Shown here piece after piece: positions 33,422 to 44,360 of a stretch of 64,000 nt of DNA (position 1 is the stretch's first letter; each line of letters starts with the position of its first letter). The position numbers and the translations under genes are program-made. The notes under the pieces are model-generated. The model saw only the letters and a program-made list of their open reading frames with translations, did not search any database and was not told the DNA's origin. Origin of the DNA: Pseudomonadota bacterium (GTDB taxonomy: Bacteria > Pseudomonadota > Gammaproteobacteria > Burkholderiales > Burkholderiaceae_C); the NCBI GenBank assembly GCA_963205335.1, contig CAUJIM010000038.1, forward strand, positions 21,332 to 85,331. Reading direction: 5' to 3'.

Positions 33422-34495
33422 ATGCCGCTGCTGCCCTACGCCCTCGCCCGCCCGCTGCTCTTCAGCCTCGAACCGGAAGCCGCGCACGAACTCACGCTCA
33501 AACTGCTGGAACGCAGCCAGGGCACGCCACTGCAATGCGCCTGGCAGGCCCAGGCGGTGAACGACCCGGTGCAGCTCGCCGGCCTCAGCTTTCCCAACCG
33601 CGTCGGACTCGCGGCCGGTCTGGACAAGAACGCCCGCTGCATCGACGCCTGGGCCGCGATGGGTTTCGGCTTCGTCGAGGTCGGCACCGTCACGCCGCGC
33701 CCCCAGCCGGGCAACCCGAAGCCGCGCATGTTCCGCCTGCCCGAGGCGCAGGCGCTGATCAACCGCATGGGCTTCAACAACGAAGGGCTCGACGCCTTCG
33801 TCGCCAACGTGCGGCGCTCGCGGGTGCGCCGCCAGGGCCAGGGCCAGGGCCTGGTGCTGGGACTGAACATCGGCAAGAACGCCGACACGCCGATCGAGCA
33901 GGCCACGAGCGACTACCTGCGCGGGCTCGAAGGCGTCTACCCGCATGCGGACTATGTAGCGATCAACATCAGCTCGCCCAACACCAGGAACCTGCGCAGC
34001 CTGCAGGACGATGCGGCGCTCGACGCCCTGCTCTCGGCGCTGACGGCCCGGCGCGAGCAACTGGCGGGCGAAAACGGCCGCCGCGTGCCACTGTTCCTCA
34101 AGATCGCCCCCGATCTGGACGAAATGCAAGTCATGGGGATTGCTGCCGCCCTGAAGCGCCACGGTATCGATGGCGTGATTGCCACCAACACCACGCTCGA
34201 GCGCGCGGCGGTGCACGGCCTGCCGCATGCCGGCGAAGCGGGCGGCCTGAGCGGGGCGCCGGTGTTCCAGGCATCCAACGCCGTCATCGCGCAATTGCGC
34301 GCAGCGCTCGGCCCGGGCTACCCCATCATCGGCGTCGGCGGCATCATGGGCGCCGACGATGCAGTGCGAAAAATCCGGGCCGGCGCCGACCTCGTGCAGA
34401 TCTTCACCGGGCTGATCTACCACGGCCCGGCGCTGGTGGGCCAGGCCACCCGCGCGCTGCGCGCCGCCCGGCCCGCCCCCTCGAGCACGCCATGA
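33422..34495 (+). CDS. pyrD: Dihydroorotate dehydrogenase (quinone), class 2
   Basis: 357 residues. N-terminal membrane-associating helices ([20 protein letters not shown]), FMN site [15 protein letters not shown], the catalytic serine in [14 protein letters not shown], and [15 protein letters not shown] near the end. It oxidises dihydroorotate to orotate in pyrimidine synthesis and passes electrons to quinone. Its stop overlaps the start of the next gene (ATGA), an unexpected link to a signalling protein. Confidence 0.96.
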   Translation: MPLLPYALARPLLFSLEPEAAHELTLKLLERSQGTPLQCAWQAQAVNDPVQLAGLSFPNRVGLAAGLDKNARCIDAWAAMGFGFVEVGTVTPRPQPGNPKPRMFRLPEAQALINRMGFNNEGLDAFVANVRRSRVRRQGQGQGLVLGLNIGKNADTPIEQATSDYLRGLEGVYPHADYVAINISSPNTRNLRSLQDDAALDALLSALTARREQLAGENGRRVPLFLKIAPDLDEMQVMGIAAALKRHGIDGVIATNTTLERAAVHGLPHAGEAGGLSGAPVFQASNAVIAQLRAALGPGYPIIGVGGIMGADDAVRKIRAGADLVQIFTGLIYHGPALVGQATRALRAARPAPSSTP

Positions 34496-37353
34496 CATTC
34501 GTCGACGCCAGCTACCAGCCCCATGCGCGCCGCGCATGGCAGTTCACGCTCACCATGCTGGCCGCGCTGCTCGCCCTGCTGCTGCTCCCCGACCCGGAGA
34601 GCGCCCACCGCAGCCTGCCCCTGTTCCTGCCGCTGCACATCGGGCTGGAGACCCTTTCGGTGGCGATCGCCGCGCTCGTCTTCGCCACCGTCTGGAGCGC
34701 GCGCGACGAAGCCCTGCCCCAGGGCATCGTGGTGCTGGCCTGCGCCTTTCTCGGCGTCGCCCTGCTGGACTTCTCCCACATGCTGTCCTACGACGGCATG
34801 CCCGCCTTCATGACCCCGGGCTCGACCGAGAAAGCCATCGATTTCTGGCTCGCCGCGCGGCTCCTGGGCTCCGCCGGCCTGCTCGCCATGGCCGGGCTGG
34901 CGCCGCGGCCCGCGCGCGGCTGGAGCCGCCCCGCGCTCGTGTTCGCGGGCGTGCTGCTGCTGGTCGCCGTGGTCCACGCCCTGATCCTGCGGGCCCCGGA
35001 TTGGCTGCCGCACAGCTTCGTGCCGGGCCAGGGCCCCACGGCCGCCAAGACGGGCGTCGAGTACCTCGTCATCGCCCTGAACCTGCTCGCCGCGCTGCTG
35101 TTCTGGCGGCACTTGCACCGGCCCCGGGTGTACAGCAACGCCAAGCTCTGCGCCGTGGCCTGCCTGATGGCGATGAGCGAGCTCCTCTTCACCCGCTACG
35201 CGCAGGTCACCAACCTCTACAATCTGGCCGGGCACGTGTACAAGGTGCTGGCTTTCGCGCTGCTCTACCAGGCCGCGTTCGCCGACACGGTGCGCCTGCC
35301 CTACAAACAGTTGCGGGCCGCGCAAACCAAGATGCAGGCCATGCTGGACGCGCTGCCCGATCTGCTGTTCGTGGTGGACCGGCATGGCAGATACCTGGGC
35401 ATCCACGCCAAGGACCAGGACAAGCTGCTCGCCAGGCCGCGCGCGCTGATCGGCCACTCGCTGCACGACGTGCTGCCCGCCGACCAGGCCGCCGTCGCCA
35501 TGGCGGCGATCGACGAAGCCATGGAGACGGGCGCCTCGCACGGCAAGGTCGTCACGCTGGACGTGCCCGCCGCGCCCGGACGGGCGTTCGAGCTTTCCGT
35601 GGCGCGCAGCGTCACGCCGCACGGCGAGGAGCCGCGCTTCGTGGTGATCTCGCGCGACATCACCCAGCGCCGGCAAAACGCCGAGTCCCTGCGCCTGTTC
35701 TCCAATGCGGTGGAGCAGAGCCCGATCGCGATCGTGATCACCGACACGCAGGCCCGCATTTCCTACGTCAATCCCGCCTTCACGCGGGCCATGGGCTACG
35801 GCGCCGAGGAGGCGCTGGGACGCAACCCCCGCATGCTGCAGTCGGGCAAGACGCCGGCGGCACGCTACCAGGCGATGTGGGAGCAGCTGGCCCGCGGCGA
35901 GCCCTGGCAGGGGGAGCTGGTCAACCGCACCAAGGGCGGCGCGGAAGTGATCGAGTGGACCGTGATCTACCCGCTGCGCGACGCCCACGGCACGGTCACC
36001 CACTACCTGGCGCACAAGATCGACGTGACCGAAGAGCGCCGGGCCGACGCGCGGATACGGCAGCTGCTGGACTATGACCAGCTCACCAACCTGCCCGGCC
36101 GCCGCCTGCTGCGCGAGCATTTCGAATACGCCCGCGAACACGGGCACAACCTGTCGCTGCTCTGGCTCGACCTGGACCACTTCAAGGACATCAACGACTC
36201 GCCCGGCCATACCGTCGGCGACCGGATGCTGGAACTGACCGCGCAGCGCCTGCGCGCGCAGCTGCGGGTCAGGGACGTGGTCTCGCGCCACTCGGGCGAC
36301 GACTTCGCGATCCTGCTGCCCCAATCCGGCCAGGGCGACGCAGCCGAACTGGCGCAGCGGCTGCTGGTGGCGCTGGCCGAGCCGGTCGAACTGGCCGGAC
36401 AGACGATTTCGACCACCGCCTCGATCGGCATCGCGCTCTGCCCCGAGGACACCACCGATTTCGAAACCCTGCTCAAGAACGCCGAGACCGCGACCTACCG
36501 CGTCAAGCAGGAAGGGCGCAACCACTACCGCTTCTTCACCGGCGAGATGCAGCAGCGCGCGACCCGCGTCCTGACGCTGGGCAACGCGCTCAAGCAGGCC
36601 TTGCAGCGGGAAGAGTTCCACCTGGTCTACCAGCCGCAAATGCTGCTTGCCAGCGGCCAGATCGTCGGCGCCGAGGTGCTGCTGCGCTGGGACAGCGCCC
36701 AATGGGGCGCCGTCTCGCCCGCGGAGTTCATCCCGATCGCCGAAACCACGGGCCTGATCGCTCCGATCGGCGAATGGGTGCTGCGCACGGCGCTGGCCCA
36801 GTTGCGCCAATGGATCGATCGCGGCATGGAGCCGCTCGTGGTGGCGGTCAACCTCTCGGCCGTCCAGTTCAACCAGCCCAACCTGCCCGACCTCATCGAC
36901 AGCGCGCTGCGGGAGTCCGCCATCGACGCGCGCCTGCTGGAACTGGAGCTCACCGAAGCCGCCGCGATGAAGGACCCGAACGCCGCCGCGCAGCACATGC
37001 ACAAGCTGCGCGCCCTCGGGATCCACCTGTCGATCGACGACTTCGGCACCGGCTACTCGTCACTGAGCTATCTCAAGCGCTTCAAGATCCACCGGCTCAA
37101 GATCGACCAGTCGTTCGTGCACGACATCCACCTGGACCCCGACGACCAGGCCATCGTCGTCGCCATCATCCAGCTGGCGCAGGGCCTGGGGATAGACACC
37201 ATCGCCGAAGGTGTCGAGACCGCCGAGCAGCAGGCGTTCCTGCGCGAGCGCGGCTGCAACGCCATCCAAGGCTACCATTTCAGCCGGCCGCTGCCGGCGC
37301 CGGAGTTCGAAAGCTTCGTGCGCCGCCACCCATCGGCCGCGAAAACCGCATGA
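34492..37353 (+). CDS. Membrane MASE3-PAS-GGDEF-EAL protein (cyclic-di-GMP phosphodiesterase candidate)
   Basis: 953 residues. A seven-to-eight helix MASE3-type sensor (about 15-265), two PAS domains ([40 protein letters not shown]), a GGDEF domain whose active motif is RHSGDDF instead of RGGDEF but keeps the inhibitory RVRD five residues before it, and an EAL domain with [34 protein letters not shown] and EGVETAEQ. So the cyclase half is probably weak or regulatory and the phosphodiesterase half active. Starts inside the pyrD stop. Confidence 0.88.
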   Translation: MTFVDASYQPHARRAWQFTLTMLAALLALLLLPDPESAHRSLPLFLPLHIGLETLSVAIAALVFATVWSARDEALPQGIVVLACAFLGVALLDFSHMLSYDGMPAFMTPGSTEKAIDFWLAARLLGSAGLLAMAGLAPRPARGWSRPALVFAGVLLLVAVVHALILRAPDWLPHSFVPGQGPTAAKTGVEYLVIALNLLAALLFWRHLHRPRVYSNAKLCAVACLMAMSELLFTRYAQVTNLYNLAGHVYKVLAFALLYQAAFADTVRLPYKQLRAAQTKMQAMLDALPDLLFVVDRHGRYLGIHAKDQDKLLARPRALIGHSLHDVLPADQAAVAMAAIDEAMETGASHGKVVTLDVPAAPGRAFELSVARSVTPHGEEPRFVVISRDITQRRQNAESLRLFSNAVEQSPIAIVITDTQARISYVNPAFTRAMGYGAEEALGRNPRMLQSGKTPAARYQAMWEQLARGEPWQGELVNRTKGGAEVIEWTVIYPLRDAHGTVTHYLAHKIDVTEERRADARIRQLLDYDQLTNLPGRRLLREHFEYAREHGHNLSLLWLDLDHFKDINDSPGHTVGDRMLELTAQRLRAQLRVRDVVSRHSGDDFAILLPQSGQGDAAELAQRLLVALAEPVELAGQTISTTASIGIALCPEDTTDFETLLKNAETATYRVKQEGRNHYRFFTGEMQQRATRVLTLGNALKQALQREEFHLVYQPQMLLASGQIVGAEVLLRWDSAQWGAVSPAEFIPIAETTGLIAPIGEWVLRTALAQLRQWIDRGMEPLVVAVNLSAVQFNQPNLPDLIDSALRESAIDARLLELELTEAAAMKDPNAAAQHMHKLRALGIHLSIDDFGTGYSSLSYLKRFKIHRLKIDQSFVHDIHLDPDDQAIVVAIIQLAQGLGIDTIAEGVETAEQQAFLRERGCNAIQGYHFSRPLPAPEFESFVRRHPSAAKTA

Positions 37354-37396
37354 AAAAACGCTCCGAAACCCGTGGCCGCGGAGCGTCTATGTATGC

Positions 37397-37471
37397 TGGT
37401 GGGTGATACATGGATCGAACATGTGACCCCTGCCGTGTGAAGGCAGTGCTCTACCGCTGAGCTAATCACCC
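37397..37471 (-). tRNA. tRNA-Val(CAC)
   Basis: Acceptor stem GGGTGAT/ATCACCC, D arm AGCTCAGCGGTAGAGC, anticodon stem CTGCC/GGCAG with loop TTCACAC (anticodon CAC), T loop TTCGATC and encoded CCA. Total 75 nt. Confidence 0.95.
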
Positions 37472-37496
37472 GTTTTCGCTTTCACGAAAACGCGCA

Positions 37497-38228
37497 TTAT
37501 GGCACAGCTTTTGGAGCTTCCGGCGCCAAGCGCCAGACTGCCCTGCCCCCGCTCGATTGGTCGATCTCGGCGATCGTCGCCTCGTGGGCTGCCAGTTCGT
37601 GCGCGTTGGCACCCAGCACCAGCAGTTCGAAGCTGCTCAGGTCCGCGTCCACGGACAGGCCCACCACGCCGACGGCGGCCTGCTTGTCCTCAGCAACCAG
37701 GAGCGACTCCTGCCCGCGCGTCATCTGGATGTAGACGTCGGCCAGCAGCTGCGCGTCCAGCAATGCGCCGTGCAGCGTGCGGCCCGAATTGTCCACGCCC
37801 AGACGGTCGCACAGCGCATCCAGCGAATTGCGCTTGCCGGGGAACAGCTCGCGCGCCATGGTCAGCGTATCCACCACGCCCACGACCTGCCCGGACAGCG
37901 CCGGCAGCCCCAGGCGGGAGAACTCCATCTCCAGGAATCCCATGTCGAAGCTGGCGTTGTGGATGATCAGTTCAGCGCCCTGCAGGTAGCGCAGGATCTC
38001 GTCGGCGCGCTCGGCGAACCTGGGCTTGTCGCGCAGGAATTCGTTGGTGATGCCGTGGATCCGGATCGCGTCCTCGTGGCTGGCGCGCTCGGGGTTGAGG
38101 TACAGATGCAGGTCGTTGCCCGTGAACCGGCGCTGCACCAGTTCGACGCAGCCCAGTTCTATGATGCGGTCGCCCTGCTCCGCCGACAGGCCGGTGGTCT
38201 CGGTATCGAGAACGATTTGCCGGGTCAC
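37497..38228 (-). CDS. dnaQ: DNA polymerase III epsilon subunit (3'-5' exonuclease)
   Basis: 243 residues. DEDDh exonuclease: motif I VLDTETTGLSAEQGDRI, motif II LIIHNASFDMGFLEME, motif III with HGALLDAQLLADVYIQM. Proofreading subunit of the replicative polymerase. The C-terminal 60 residues hold the region expected to bind the alpha subunit. It lies just downstream of iscA on the same strand, six bases away, so may be cotranscribed with the isc genes. Confidence 0.95.
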   Translation of the reverse strand: MTRQIVLDTETTGLSAEQGDRIIELGCVELVQRRFTGNDLHLYLNPERASHEDAIRIHGITNEFLRDKPRFAERADEILRYLQGAELIIHNASFDMGFLEMEFSRLGLPALSGQVVGVVDTLTMARELFPGKRNSLDALCDRLGVDNSGRTLHGALLDAQLLADVYIQMTRGQESLLVAEDKQAAVGVVGLSVDADLSSFELLVLGANAHELAAHEATIAEIDQSSGGRAVWRLAPEAPKAVP

Positions 38229-38234
38229 GGCGCC

Positions 38235-38558
38235 TCAGACCCGAAAACTTTCGCCGCAGCCGCAACGGTCCCGCTCGTGCGGGTTGCGGAAACGAAAACC
38301 CTCGTCCAGCCCCTCGCTCACGAAATCCAGTTCGGTGCCATCGACGTAGGCCAGGGCCTTGGCCGGGACCAGCAGCGTGACCCCGTGAGTCTCGAACGCG
38401 ATGTCGTCGGGACGCAATTCGTCGACGTAATCGACCTCGTAGGCAAAACCGGAGCAGCCGGTGCTCTTGACGCCGAGGCGCACGCCCAGCCCCTTGCCAC
38501 GGCGCTCCAGGGAGCCGAGAACATGGCGTGCCGCTGCGGGTGTGAGTGTGATGGACAT
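38235..38558 (-). CDS. iscA: Iron-sulfur assembly protein IscA
   Basis: 107 residues, A-type Fe-S carrier. All three ligand cysteines are present: one in VKSTGCSGFAYEVDYVDE (about residue 35) and two in the C-terminal ERDRCGCGESF. The start MSITLTPAAARHVL at 38558 is the family N-terminus. It follows iscU by eight bases. Unlike iscU in this operon, it is intact. Confidence 0.93.
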   Translation of the reverse strand: MSITLTPAAARHVLGSLERRGKGLGVRLGVKSTGCSGFAYEVDYVDELRPDDIAFETHGVTLLVPAKALAYVDGTELDFVSEGLDEGFRFRNPHERDRCGCGESFRV

Positions 38559-38566
38559 GGCAAAAA

Positions 38567-38965
38567 TCAATCTGCAGCGCGGTTGCCATGCTTGGCGCGG
38601 TAGTCGTCGACCGCGGCCCGGATGGCGTCCTGCGCAAGGATGGAACAATGGATCTTGACGGGCGGCAGCGACAACTCGCGTGCGATGGCGCCGTTGGTGA
38701 TGGCGAGGGCGGCTTCGGGCGTCTTGCCATGGACCCACTCGGTGGCGAGGGATGCCGCCGCGATCGCGGGGCCGCTGCCGAAAGTCTTGAAGCGGGCCAT
38801 GGCGATCAACCCGGTATCCGGGTCGACCTTGATCTGCAGCTTGATGACCTCGCCGTCGCCGGGCGAGCCGACGAGGCCGGTGCCGACCGACGGATCGTTC
38901 CGGTCGAGCGAACCCGCGTGGCGCGGGTTCTCGCTGTAGTCGATGACCTTGTCCGAATACGCCAT
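38567..38965 (-). CDS. iscU: IscU-like Fe-S scaffold lacking two of three ligand cysteines
   Basis: 132 residues, aligned end to end with E. coli IscU (MAYSDKVIDYSENPRHAGSL, LPPVKIHCSILAQDAI). The scaffold cysteine normally in the loop GAPACGDV is missing: the loop reads GSPGDGEV (Cys37 to Asp, Asp39 to Glu). The second, normally YGCGSA, reads FGSGPA (Cys to Ser). Only the Cys106 equivalent (KIHCSIL) remains. The LPPVK chaperone motif is kept. Without these ligands it should not hold a cluster as IscU does; it may be a paralogue with a changed role. A second normal iscU would have to exist elsewhere. Confidence 0.85.
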   Translation of the reverse strand: MAYSDKVIDYSENPRHAGSLDRNDPSVGTGLVGSPGDGEVIKLQIKVDPDTGLIAMARFKTFGSGPAIAAASLATEWVHGKTPEAALAITNGAIARELSLPPVKIHCSILAQDAIRAAVDDYRAKHGNRAAD

Positions 38966-39001
38966 GGCACGAGTGTACCGGGCATGGACGGGCCGTGCAG
39001 T

Positions 39002-40225
39002 TCAGTGCGCGGGCTCCCACTGCACCGCATCCACGTCGATGCCTTCCTGGTGCATCTCCCACAAGGGACTGAGTTCGCGCAGCCGCGTCACGGCCGCGCG
39101 GATCGCGCCGAGCGCGAAATCGATTTCCTGGCGCGTCGTGAAGCGGCCGATCGTCATGCGCAGGCTGCTGTGCGCCAGCTCGTCGCTGCGGCCCAGCGCC
39201 CTGAGCACGTGGCTCGGCTCCATGCTGGCCGAGGTGCAGGCCGACCCCGACGACAGCGCCACGCCGTGGATGCCCGCCATCAGGGCCTCGCCCTCGACGT
39301 ACTTGAAGCTCATGTTCAGGTTCTGCGGCACCCGGTGTTCCAGGCTGCCGTTGACGACCACCTCGCCCAGGTCGCTCAAGCCATCGAGCAACCGCCGCTG
39401 CAACACGCTGGCCTGCGCATTGACCTCGTGCATCTCGCCCCTGATGAGCCGGAAGGCCTCGCCCATGCCGACGATCTGGTGCGTCGGCAGCGTGCCCGAG
39501 CGCAGGCCGCGCTCGTGGCCGCCGCCGTGGATCTGCGGTATCAGGCGCACCCTGGGCTTGCGGCGCACGTAGAGCGCGCCCACGCCCTTGGGACCATAGG
39601 TCTTGTGCGCCGTCATGCTCATCAGGTCTATCGGCAGGTGATCCATGTCGATCTCCACCCGCCCGGTGGCCTGGGCGGCGTCGACGTGCAGCAGCACGCC
39701 GCGCTCGCGGCACAGCGCCCCGATCGCCGCGACGTCCTGGATCACGCCGATCTCGTTGTTCACCAGCAGGACGCTGACCAGCGTGGTGTCCGGCCGCATC
39801 GCCGCCCTGAGCGCATCGAGGTCCACGAGACCGTCGGGCAGCACATCGAGGAAGGTGACCGAGAAGCCGCGCCGCTCGAGCTCGTGCATGGTGTCGAGCG
39901 TCGCCTTGTGCTCGGTCTTGAGCGTGACGAGATGCCTGCCCTTGTCCTGGTAGAACTCGGCGGCGCCCTTGAGCGCGAGGTTGATCGACTCGGTAGCGCC
40001 GCTGGTCCAGACGATGTCGCGCGCATCGGCGCCGATCAGCGCCGCCACGTGGCCGCGCGCCTGCTCCACGGCCTCCTCGGCCTCCCAGCCCCAGGCATGG
40101 CTGCGGGAGGCCGGGTTGCCGAAATGCGCACGCAGCCACGGGACCATCGCGTCGACGACGCGCGGGTCGCAAGGCGTGGTGGCGCCGTAATCCAGGTAAA
40201 CGGGAAGCTGCGTGGCCATGTCCAT
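39002..40225 (-). CDS. iscS: Cysteine desulfurase IscS-like
   Basis: About 407 residues, PLP-dependent. The PLP lysine is in [19 protein letters not shown], the catalytic cysteine in [20 protein letters not shown], and the N-terminus reads [18 protein letters not shown] (the usual form is DYSATTPVD). It removes sulfur from cysteine for the scaffold. ATG 40225 is used; ATG 40219 is equally possible. 36 bases separate it from iscU. Confidence 0.9.
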   Translation of the reverse strand: MDMATQLPVYLDYGATTPCDPRVVDAMVPWLRAHFGNPASRSHAWGWEAEEAVEQARGHVAALIGADARDIVWTSGATESINLALKGAAEFYQDKGRHLVTLKTEHKATLDTMHELERRGFSVTFLDVLPDGLVDLDALRAAMRPDTTLVSVLLVNNEIGVIQDVAAIGALCRERGVLLHVDAAQATGRVEIDMDHLPIDLMSMTAHKTYGPKGVGALYVRRKPRVRLIPQIHGGGHERGLRSGTLPTHQIVGMGEAFRLIRGEMHEVNAQASVLQRRLLDGLSDLGEVVVNGSLEHRVPQNLNMSFKYVEGEALMAGIHGVALSSGSACTSASMEPSHVLRALGRSDELAHSSLRMTIGRFTTRQEIDFALGAIRAAVTRLRELSPLWEMHQEGIDVDAVQWEPAH

Positions 40226-40244
40226 GGCCGATTCTCGCGCCGCC

Positions 40245-40778
40245 TCAGATTTTTGCAAACGCCGTGCCCAGGGCGAACACCGAATTGGGCGCGTTCACGC
40301 GGATCGGCTTGACCACCGGCGCGGTGGAGATCGCCCGGCGCGCAGCGGGCCGGTCCTCGATCTTCAAACCCCGCGCCAGCTGGTCGTCCACGAGCTTTTG
40401 CAGCGTGACCGAATCGAGGAATTCGACCATGCGCTGGTTGAGCGCGGTCCAGAGGTCGTGCGTCATGCAGCGCCCCCCGCCCATGCAGTTTTCCTTGCCG
40501 CCGCACTGCGTCGAGTCGATCGGCTCGTCGACCGAGACGATGATGTCCGCGACGGTGATTTCCGCCGCCTTGCGCGCCAGCGTGTAGCCGCCGCCCGGCC
40601 CGCGCGTGGACTCCACCAGCTCGTGGCGGCGCAGCTTGCCGAAGAGCTGTTCCAGGTAGGACAGCGAAATCTGCTGGCGCTGGCTGATCGCGGCCAGCGT
40701 CACCGGCCCGTTGTTCTGGCGCAGGGCCAGGTCGATCATGGCGGTGACGGCGAAACGGCCTTTGGTGGTGAGACGCAT
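40245..40778 (-). CDS. iscR: Rrf2-family Fe-S regulator IscR
   Basis: 177 residues. Winged [22 protein letters not shown] at the N-terminus, then the [2Fe-2S] ligands in [19 protein letters not shown] (three Cys and one His). It represses the isc operon when loaded with a cluster. ATG 40778 has AAGGAG six bases upstream. First gene of iscRSUA. The ligand set is intact, so regulation should work even though the scaffold is altered. Confidence 0.94.
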   Translation of the reverse strand: MRLTTKGRFAVTAMIDLALRQNNGPVTLAAISQRQQISLSYLEQLFGKLRRHELVESTRGPGGGYTLARKAAEITVADIIVSVDEPIDSTQCGGKENCMGGGRCMTHDLWTALNQRMVEFLDSVTLQKLVDDQLARGLKIEDRPAARRAISTAPVVKPIRVNAPNSVFALGTAFAKI

Positions 40779-40857
40779 GAAGGACTCCTTCGGTATGAAT
40801 CGCTGACGGCAGTCGAGGGCCTGGTTCGCCCAAGCAATTACCCGACTGTTTTGCACA

Positions 40858-40893
40858 ACTATACCAGAAATCTCTAGTTTTTTTATCAGGTAT
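40858..40893 (-). promoter_or_regulatory. iscR promoter with IscR-type box
   Basis: On the minus strand ATACCTGATAAAAAAACTAG (starting at 40893) resembles the left part of type 1 IscR sites (ATA-x-x-x-GACT-x-WWW), and a TATAGT -10-like hexamer follows at 40863-40858, about 80 bases before the iscR start. Autoregulation is known for IscR; the exact site here is inferred. Confidence 0.5.
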
Positions 40894-40908
40894 TTGCCGC
40901 GCCAGCGG

Positions 40909-42981
40909 TCATCCGGCGCTGCCGCCGAAGAGCAAGGCCCTGAGCCGCGCGAGCTGGTCACGCGCCTGCGCCGCCTGCTCGAACTCCAGGTTGCGCGCGT
41001 GCTCGTACATCGCCTGCTCCAGGCGCTTGATCTCGCGCGCCAGGTCTTTCTGCGACATGTCCTCGACGCGCGCCCGCTGCAGGGCCTCCTGCGCCAGTTT
41101 TTCGGCGTCGCGCCCGGCCTTTTCGCTATAGACGCCGTCGATCAGATCGCGCACCTGCTTGACGATGGCGCGCGGCTCGATGCCGTGCTCCAGATTCCAG
41201 GCGGTCTGCCGGGCGCGGCGGCGCTCGGTCTCGCCGATCGCCTTTTTCATCGAGTCGGTGATGCGGTCGGCGTAGAGAATCGCCTTGCCGTGCAGGTTGC
41301 GCGCGGCGCGCCCTATGGTCTGGATCAGGCTGCGCTCGGCGCGCAGGAAGCCCTCCTTGTCGGCGTCCAGGATCGCCACCAGCGAGACCTCGGGGATGTC
41401 CAGGCCCTCGCGCAGCAGGTTGATACCGACGAGCACGTCGAAGGCGCCCAGGCGCAGGTCGCGGATGATTTCCACGCGCTCCACGGTGTCCACGTCGGAG
41501 TGCAGGTAGCGCACCTTGACGCCGTTGTCCGCCAGGTAGTCGGTGAGCTGCTCGGCCATGCGCTTGGTCAGCGTGGTGATGAGCACGCGCTCGCCGGCCT
41601 GCGCGCGCAGGCGGATTTCCTGCAGTACGTCGTCCACCTGGCTGGTGGCGGGCCGCACCTCGATCTCGGGGTCGACCAGGCCGGTGGGGCGCACCACCTG
41701 GTCGACGATCTGCCCGGAGTGCTCTTTCTCGTAGTCCGCCGGCGTGGCCGAGACGAAGATCACCTGGCGCATGCGCGCCTCGAACTCCGCGAACTTGAGC
41801 GGCCGGTTGTCCAGCGCCGACGGCAGGCGAAAGCCGTACTCGACCAGCGTGGTCTTGCGCGAGCGGTCGCCGTTGTACATGGCGTTGAGCTGCCCGATCA
41901 TCTGGTGGCTCTCGTCGAGGAACATCACCGTGTCGCGCGGCAGGTAGTCGGTGAGCGTGCTCGGCGGCTCGCCGGGCGCGGCGCCCGAGAGGTGGCGGGT
42001 GTAGTTCTCGATGCCCTTGCAGTGCCCCACTTCGCTGAGCATCTCGATGTCGAAGCGCGTGCGCTGCTCCAGCCGCTGCGCCTCCACCAGCTTGCCCTGG
42101 TCGACGAAGAATCTGACGCGCTCCACGAGCTCCTGCTTGATGGTCTCCACCGCCGCCAGCACGGTGTCGCGCGGCGTCACATAGTGGCTGCGCGGGTAGA
42201 CCGTGAAGCGCGGGATGCGCTGCTGCAGCTGGCCGGTGAGCGGGTCGAACAGCTGCAGGCTCTCCACCTCGTCGTCGAACAGCTCGATGCGCACCGCCAG
42301 CTCGGAGTGCTCGGCGGGGAAGACATCGATGGTGTCGCCGCGCACGCGGAACTGCCCGCGCGCGAAGTCCATGTCGCTCCTCTGGTACTGCATGCGCACG
42401 AGCTGCGCGATCACGTCGCGCTGGCCCATCGGGTCGCCCGTGCGCAGTGTCATCACCATGCGGTGGTAGCTCTCGGGGTTGCCGATGCCGTAGATCGCCG
42501 AGACGGTGCCGACGATGACCACGTCGCGCCGCTCCAGCAGGCTCTTGGTGGCAGAAAGCCGCATCTGCTCGATGTGCTCGTTGATCGCCGAGTCCTTCTC
42601 GATGAACAGGTCGCGCTGCGGCACGTAGGCCTCGGGCTGGTAGTAGTCGTAGTAGCTCACGAAGTACTCGACCGCGTTCTTCGGGAAGAACTCGCGGAAC
42701 TCGCTGTAGAGCTGCGCCGCCAGCGTCTTGTTGGGGGCGAACACCATGGCCGGGCGGCCCAGGCGCGCGATCACGTTGGCCATGGTGAAGGTCTTGCCCG
42801 AGCCGGTCACGCCCAGCAGGGTCTGGAAGGCCTCGCCGTCGCGCACGCCCTCCACCAGCTTGTCGATCGCCTCGGGCTGGTCGCCGGCGGGCGGGTACGG
42901 CTGGAAAAGCTGGAACGGCGAGTCGGGAAACTCGACGAATCGCCCGCTGGCGGCGGGCGGTGCGACTGGTGCTTCATGCAT
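40909..42981 (-). CDS. uvrB: Excinuclease ABC subunit B
   Basis: 690 residues. Walker [16 protein letters not shown], beta-hairpin [16 protein letters not shown], helicase motifs ([41 protein letters not shown]) and the C-terminal UVR domain that binds UvrC ([20 protein letters not shown]). Nucleotide excision repair. ATG 42981 gives the usual N-terminus; upstream codons are not conserved. Confidence 0.96.
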   Translation of the reverse strand: MHEAPVAPPAASGRFVEFPDSPFQLFQPYPPAGDQPEAIDKLVEGVRDGEAFQTLLGVTGSGKTFTMANVIARLGRPAMVFAPNKTLAAQLYSEFREFFPKNAVEYFVSYYDYYQPEAYVPQRDLFIEKDSAINEHIEQMRLSATKSLLERRDVVIVGTVSAIYGIGNPESYHRMVMTLRTGDPMGQRDVIAQLVRMQYQRSDMDFARGQFRVRGDTIDVFPAEHSELAVRIELFDDEVESLQLFDPLTGQLQQRIPRFTVYPRSHYVTPRDTVLAAVETIKQELVERVRFFVDQGKLVEAQRLEQRTRFDIEMLSEVGHCKGIENYTRHLSGAAPGEPPSTLTDYLPRDTVMFLDESHQMIGQLNAMYNGDRSRKTTLVEYGFRLPSALDNRPLKFAEFEARMRQVIFVSATPADYEKEHSGQIVDQVVRPTGLVDPEIEVRPATSQVDDVLQEIRLRAQAGERVLITTLTKRMAEQLTDYLADNGVKVRYLHSDVDTVERVEIIRDLRLGAFDVLVGINLLREGLDIPEVSLVAILDADKEGFLRAERSLIQTIGRAARNLHGKAILYADRITDSMKKAIGETERRRARQTAWNLEHGIEPRAIVKQVRDLIDGVYSEKAGRDAEKLAQEALQRARVEDMSQKDLAREIKRLEQAMYEHARNLEFEQAAQARDQLARLRALLFGGSAG

Positions 42982-43084
42982 GGGATGCGTCAACGGCGGA
43001 CGGGCGCGCTCGTTAAAATTACGGTTCGGCCCAGCCATGGTAGCTGGTGCCCGGCGCACATTCTTTCAACCTCCAGGAAGCCCC

Positions 43085-44281
43085 ATGTCCTTGTTCTCCG
43101 CCGTCGAGATGGCCCCGCGCGACCCCATTTTGGGCCTCAACGAACAATTCAACGCCGACCCCAACCCGGCGAAGGTGAACCTGGGCGTTGGCGTGTACTT
43201 CGACGACGCGGGCAAGCTGCCGCTGCTGCAATGCGTGCAGGCGGCCGAAAAGGCCCTGATGGCGACGCCCAAGCCGCGCGGCTACCTGCCGATCGACGGC
43301 ATCGCGGCGTACGACAGCGCCGTCAAGGCGCTGGTCTTCGGCGCCGATTCGGCTGTCGTGCAGTCGGGGCGCGTCGCCACGGTGCAGGCCCTGGGCGGCA
43401 CCGGGGGGCTGAAGCTGGGCGCCGACTTCCTCAGGAAGCTCGCCCCCCGCGCCAAGGTGCTGATTTCCGACCCCAGCTGGGAAAACCACCGCGCCATCTT
43501 CCAGAACGCCGGCTTCGAGGTACAGACCTACCGCTATTACGACGCCGCCCGGCGCCGGATCGACTTCGACGGCATGCTGGCCGACCTGCGCGCCGCCGCG
43601 CCGGGCACCATCGTGGTGCTGCACGCCTGCTGCCACAACCCCACCGGCTACGACATCACGCCCGCGCAGTGGGACCAGGTGGCGGCCGCCGTCAAGGAGC
43701 GCAACCTGACCGCGTTCCTCGACATGGCCTACCAGGGCTTCGGCCACGGCCTCGCGGAAGACGGCGCCGCCATCGGCAAGTTCGTCGCCAGCGGCATGGA
43801 CTTCTTCGTCTCGACGAGCTTCTCCAAGAGCTTCTCGCTCTACGGCGAGCGCGTGGGCGCGCTCTCGGTGGTCGCGCGCGACAAGGACGAGGCCGCGCGC
43901 GTGCTCTCGCAGCTCAAGATCGTGATCCGCACCAACTACAGCAACCCGCCGACGCACGGCGGCACCATCGTCGCCACGGTGCTGGGCACACCCGAGCTGC
44001 GCGCCCTGTGGGAAAAGGAGCTGGGCGAAATGCGCGTGCGCATCAAGACCATGCGCCAGCAGCTCGTGGACGGCCTCAAGGCTGCGGGCGTGCAGCAGGA
44101 CATGTCCTTCATCACCGACCAGATCGGCATGTTCAGCTACTCCGGCCTCTCCAGGGAGCAGATGGTGCGCCTGCGCAGCGAGTTCGGCGTCTATGGCACC
44201 GATACCGGCCGCATGTGCGTCGCCGCGCTCAACTCGCGCAACATCGCCTACGTCTGCCAGTCGATCGCCAAGGTGATCTGA
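43085..44281 (+). CDS. tyrB: Aromatic amino acid / aspartate aminotransferase
   Basis: 398 residues of the class I aminotransferase Ia subgroup: [52 protein letters not shown], and the PLP lysine in [20 protein letters not shown]. Such enzymes act on aspartate, tyrosine and phenylalanine; which is preferred cannot be read. A good terminator follows. It lies divergent from uvrB. Confidence 0.9.
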   Translation: MSLFSAVEMAPRDPILGLNEQFNADPNPAKVNLGVGVYFDDAGKLPLLQCVQAAEKALMATPKPRGYLPIDGIAAYDSAVKALVFGADSAVVQSGRVATVQALGGTGGLKLGADFLRKLAPRAKVLISDPSWENHRAIFQNAGFEVQTYRYYDAARRRIDFDGMLADLRAAAPGTIVVLHACCHNPTGYDITPAQWDQVAAAVKERNLTAFLDMAYQGFGHGLAEDGAAIGKFVASGMDFFVSTSFSKSFSLYGERVGALSVVARDKDEAARVLSQLKIVIRTNYSNPPTHGGTIVATVLGTPELRALWEKELGEMRVRIKTMRQQLVDGLKAAGVQQDMSFITDQIGMFSYSGLSREQMVRLRSEFGVYGTDTGRMCVAALNSRNIAYVCQSIAKVI

Positions 44282-44301
44282 CGTACCCTCGCCCGGCCCG
44301 G

Positions 44302-44328
44302 AAAAAACCGCCTTCGGGCGGTTTTTTT
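44302..44328 (+). terminator. Terminator after the aminotransferase gene
   Basis: AAAAAACCGCC-TTCG-GGCGGTTTTTT, a perfect stem with UUCG loop, 20 bases after the stop. Works on either strand by sequence. Confidence 0.9.
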
Positions 44329-44360
44329 ATAGTCGGCCATTCGCCTGGCACCCACCTTCC

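Noticed and set aside
32575..34491. Long plus-strand frame running into the GGDEF/EAL protein
   Set aside because: It overlaps rpiA and pyrD in wrong frames; the start at 34492 overlapping the pyrD stop is the natural one.
39002..40312. Plus-strand frames opposite iscS
   Set aside because: iscS is strongly conserved on the minus strand; the opposite frames are shadows.
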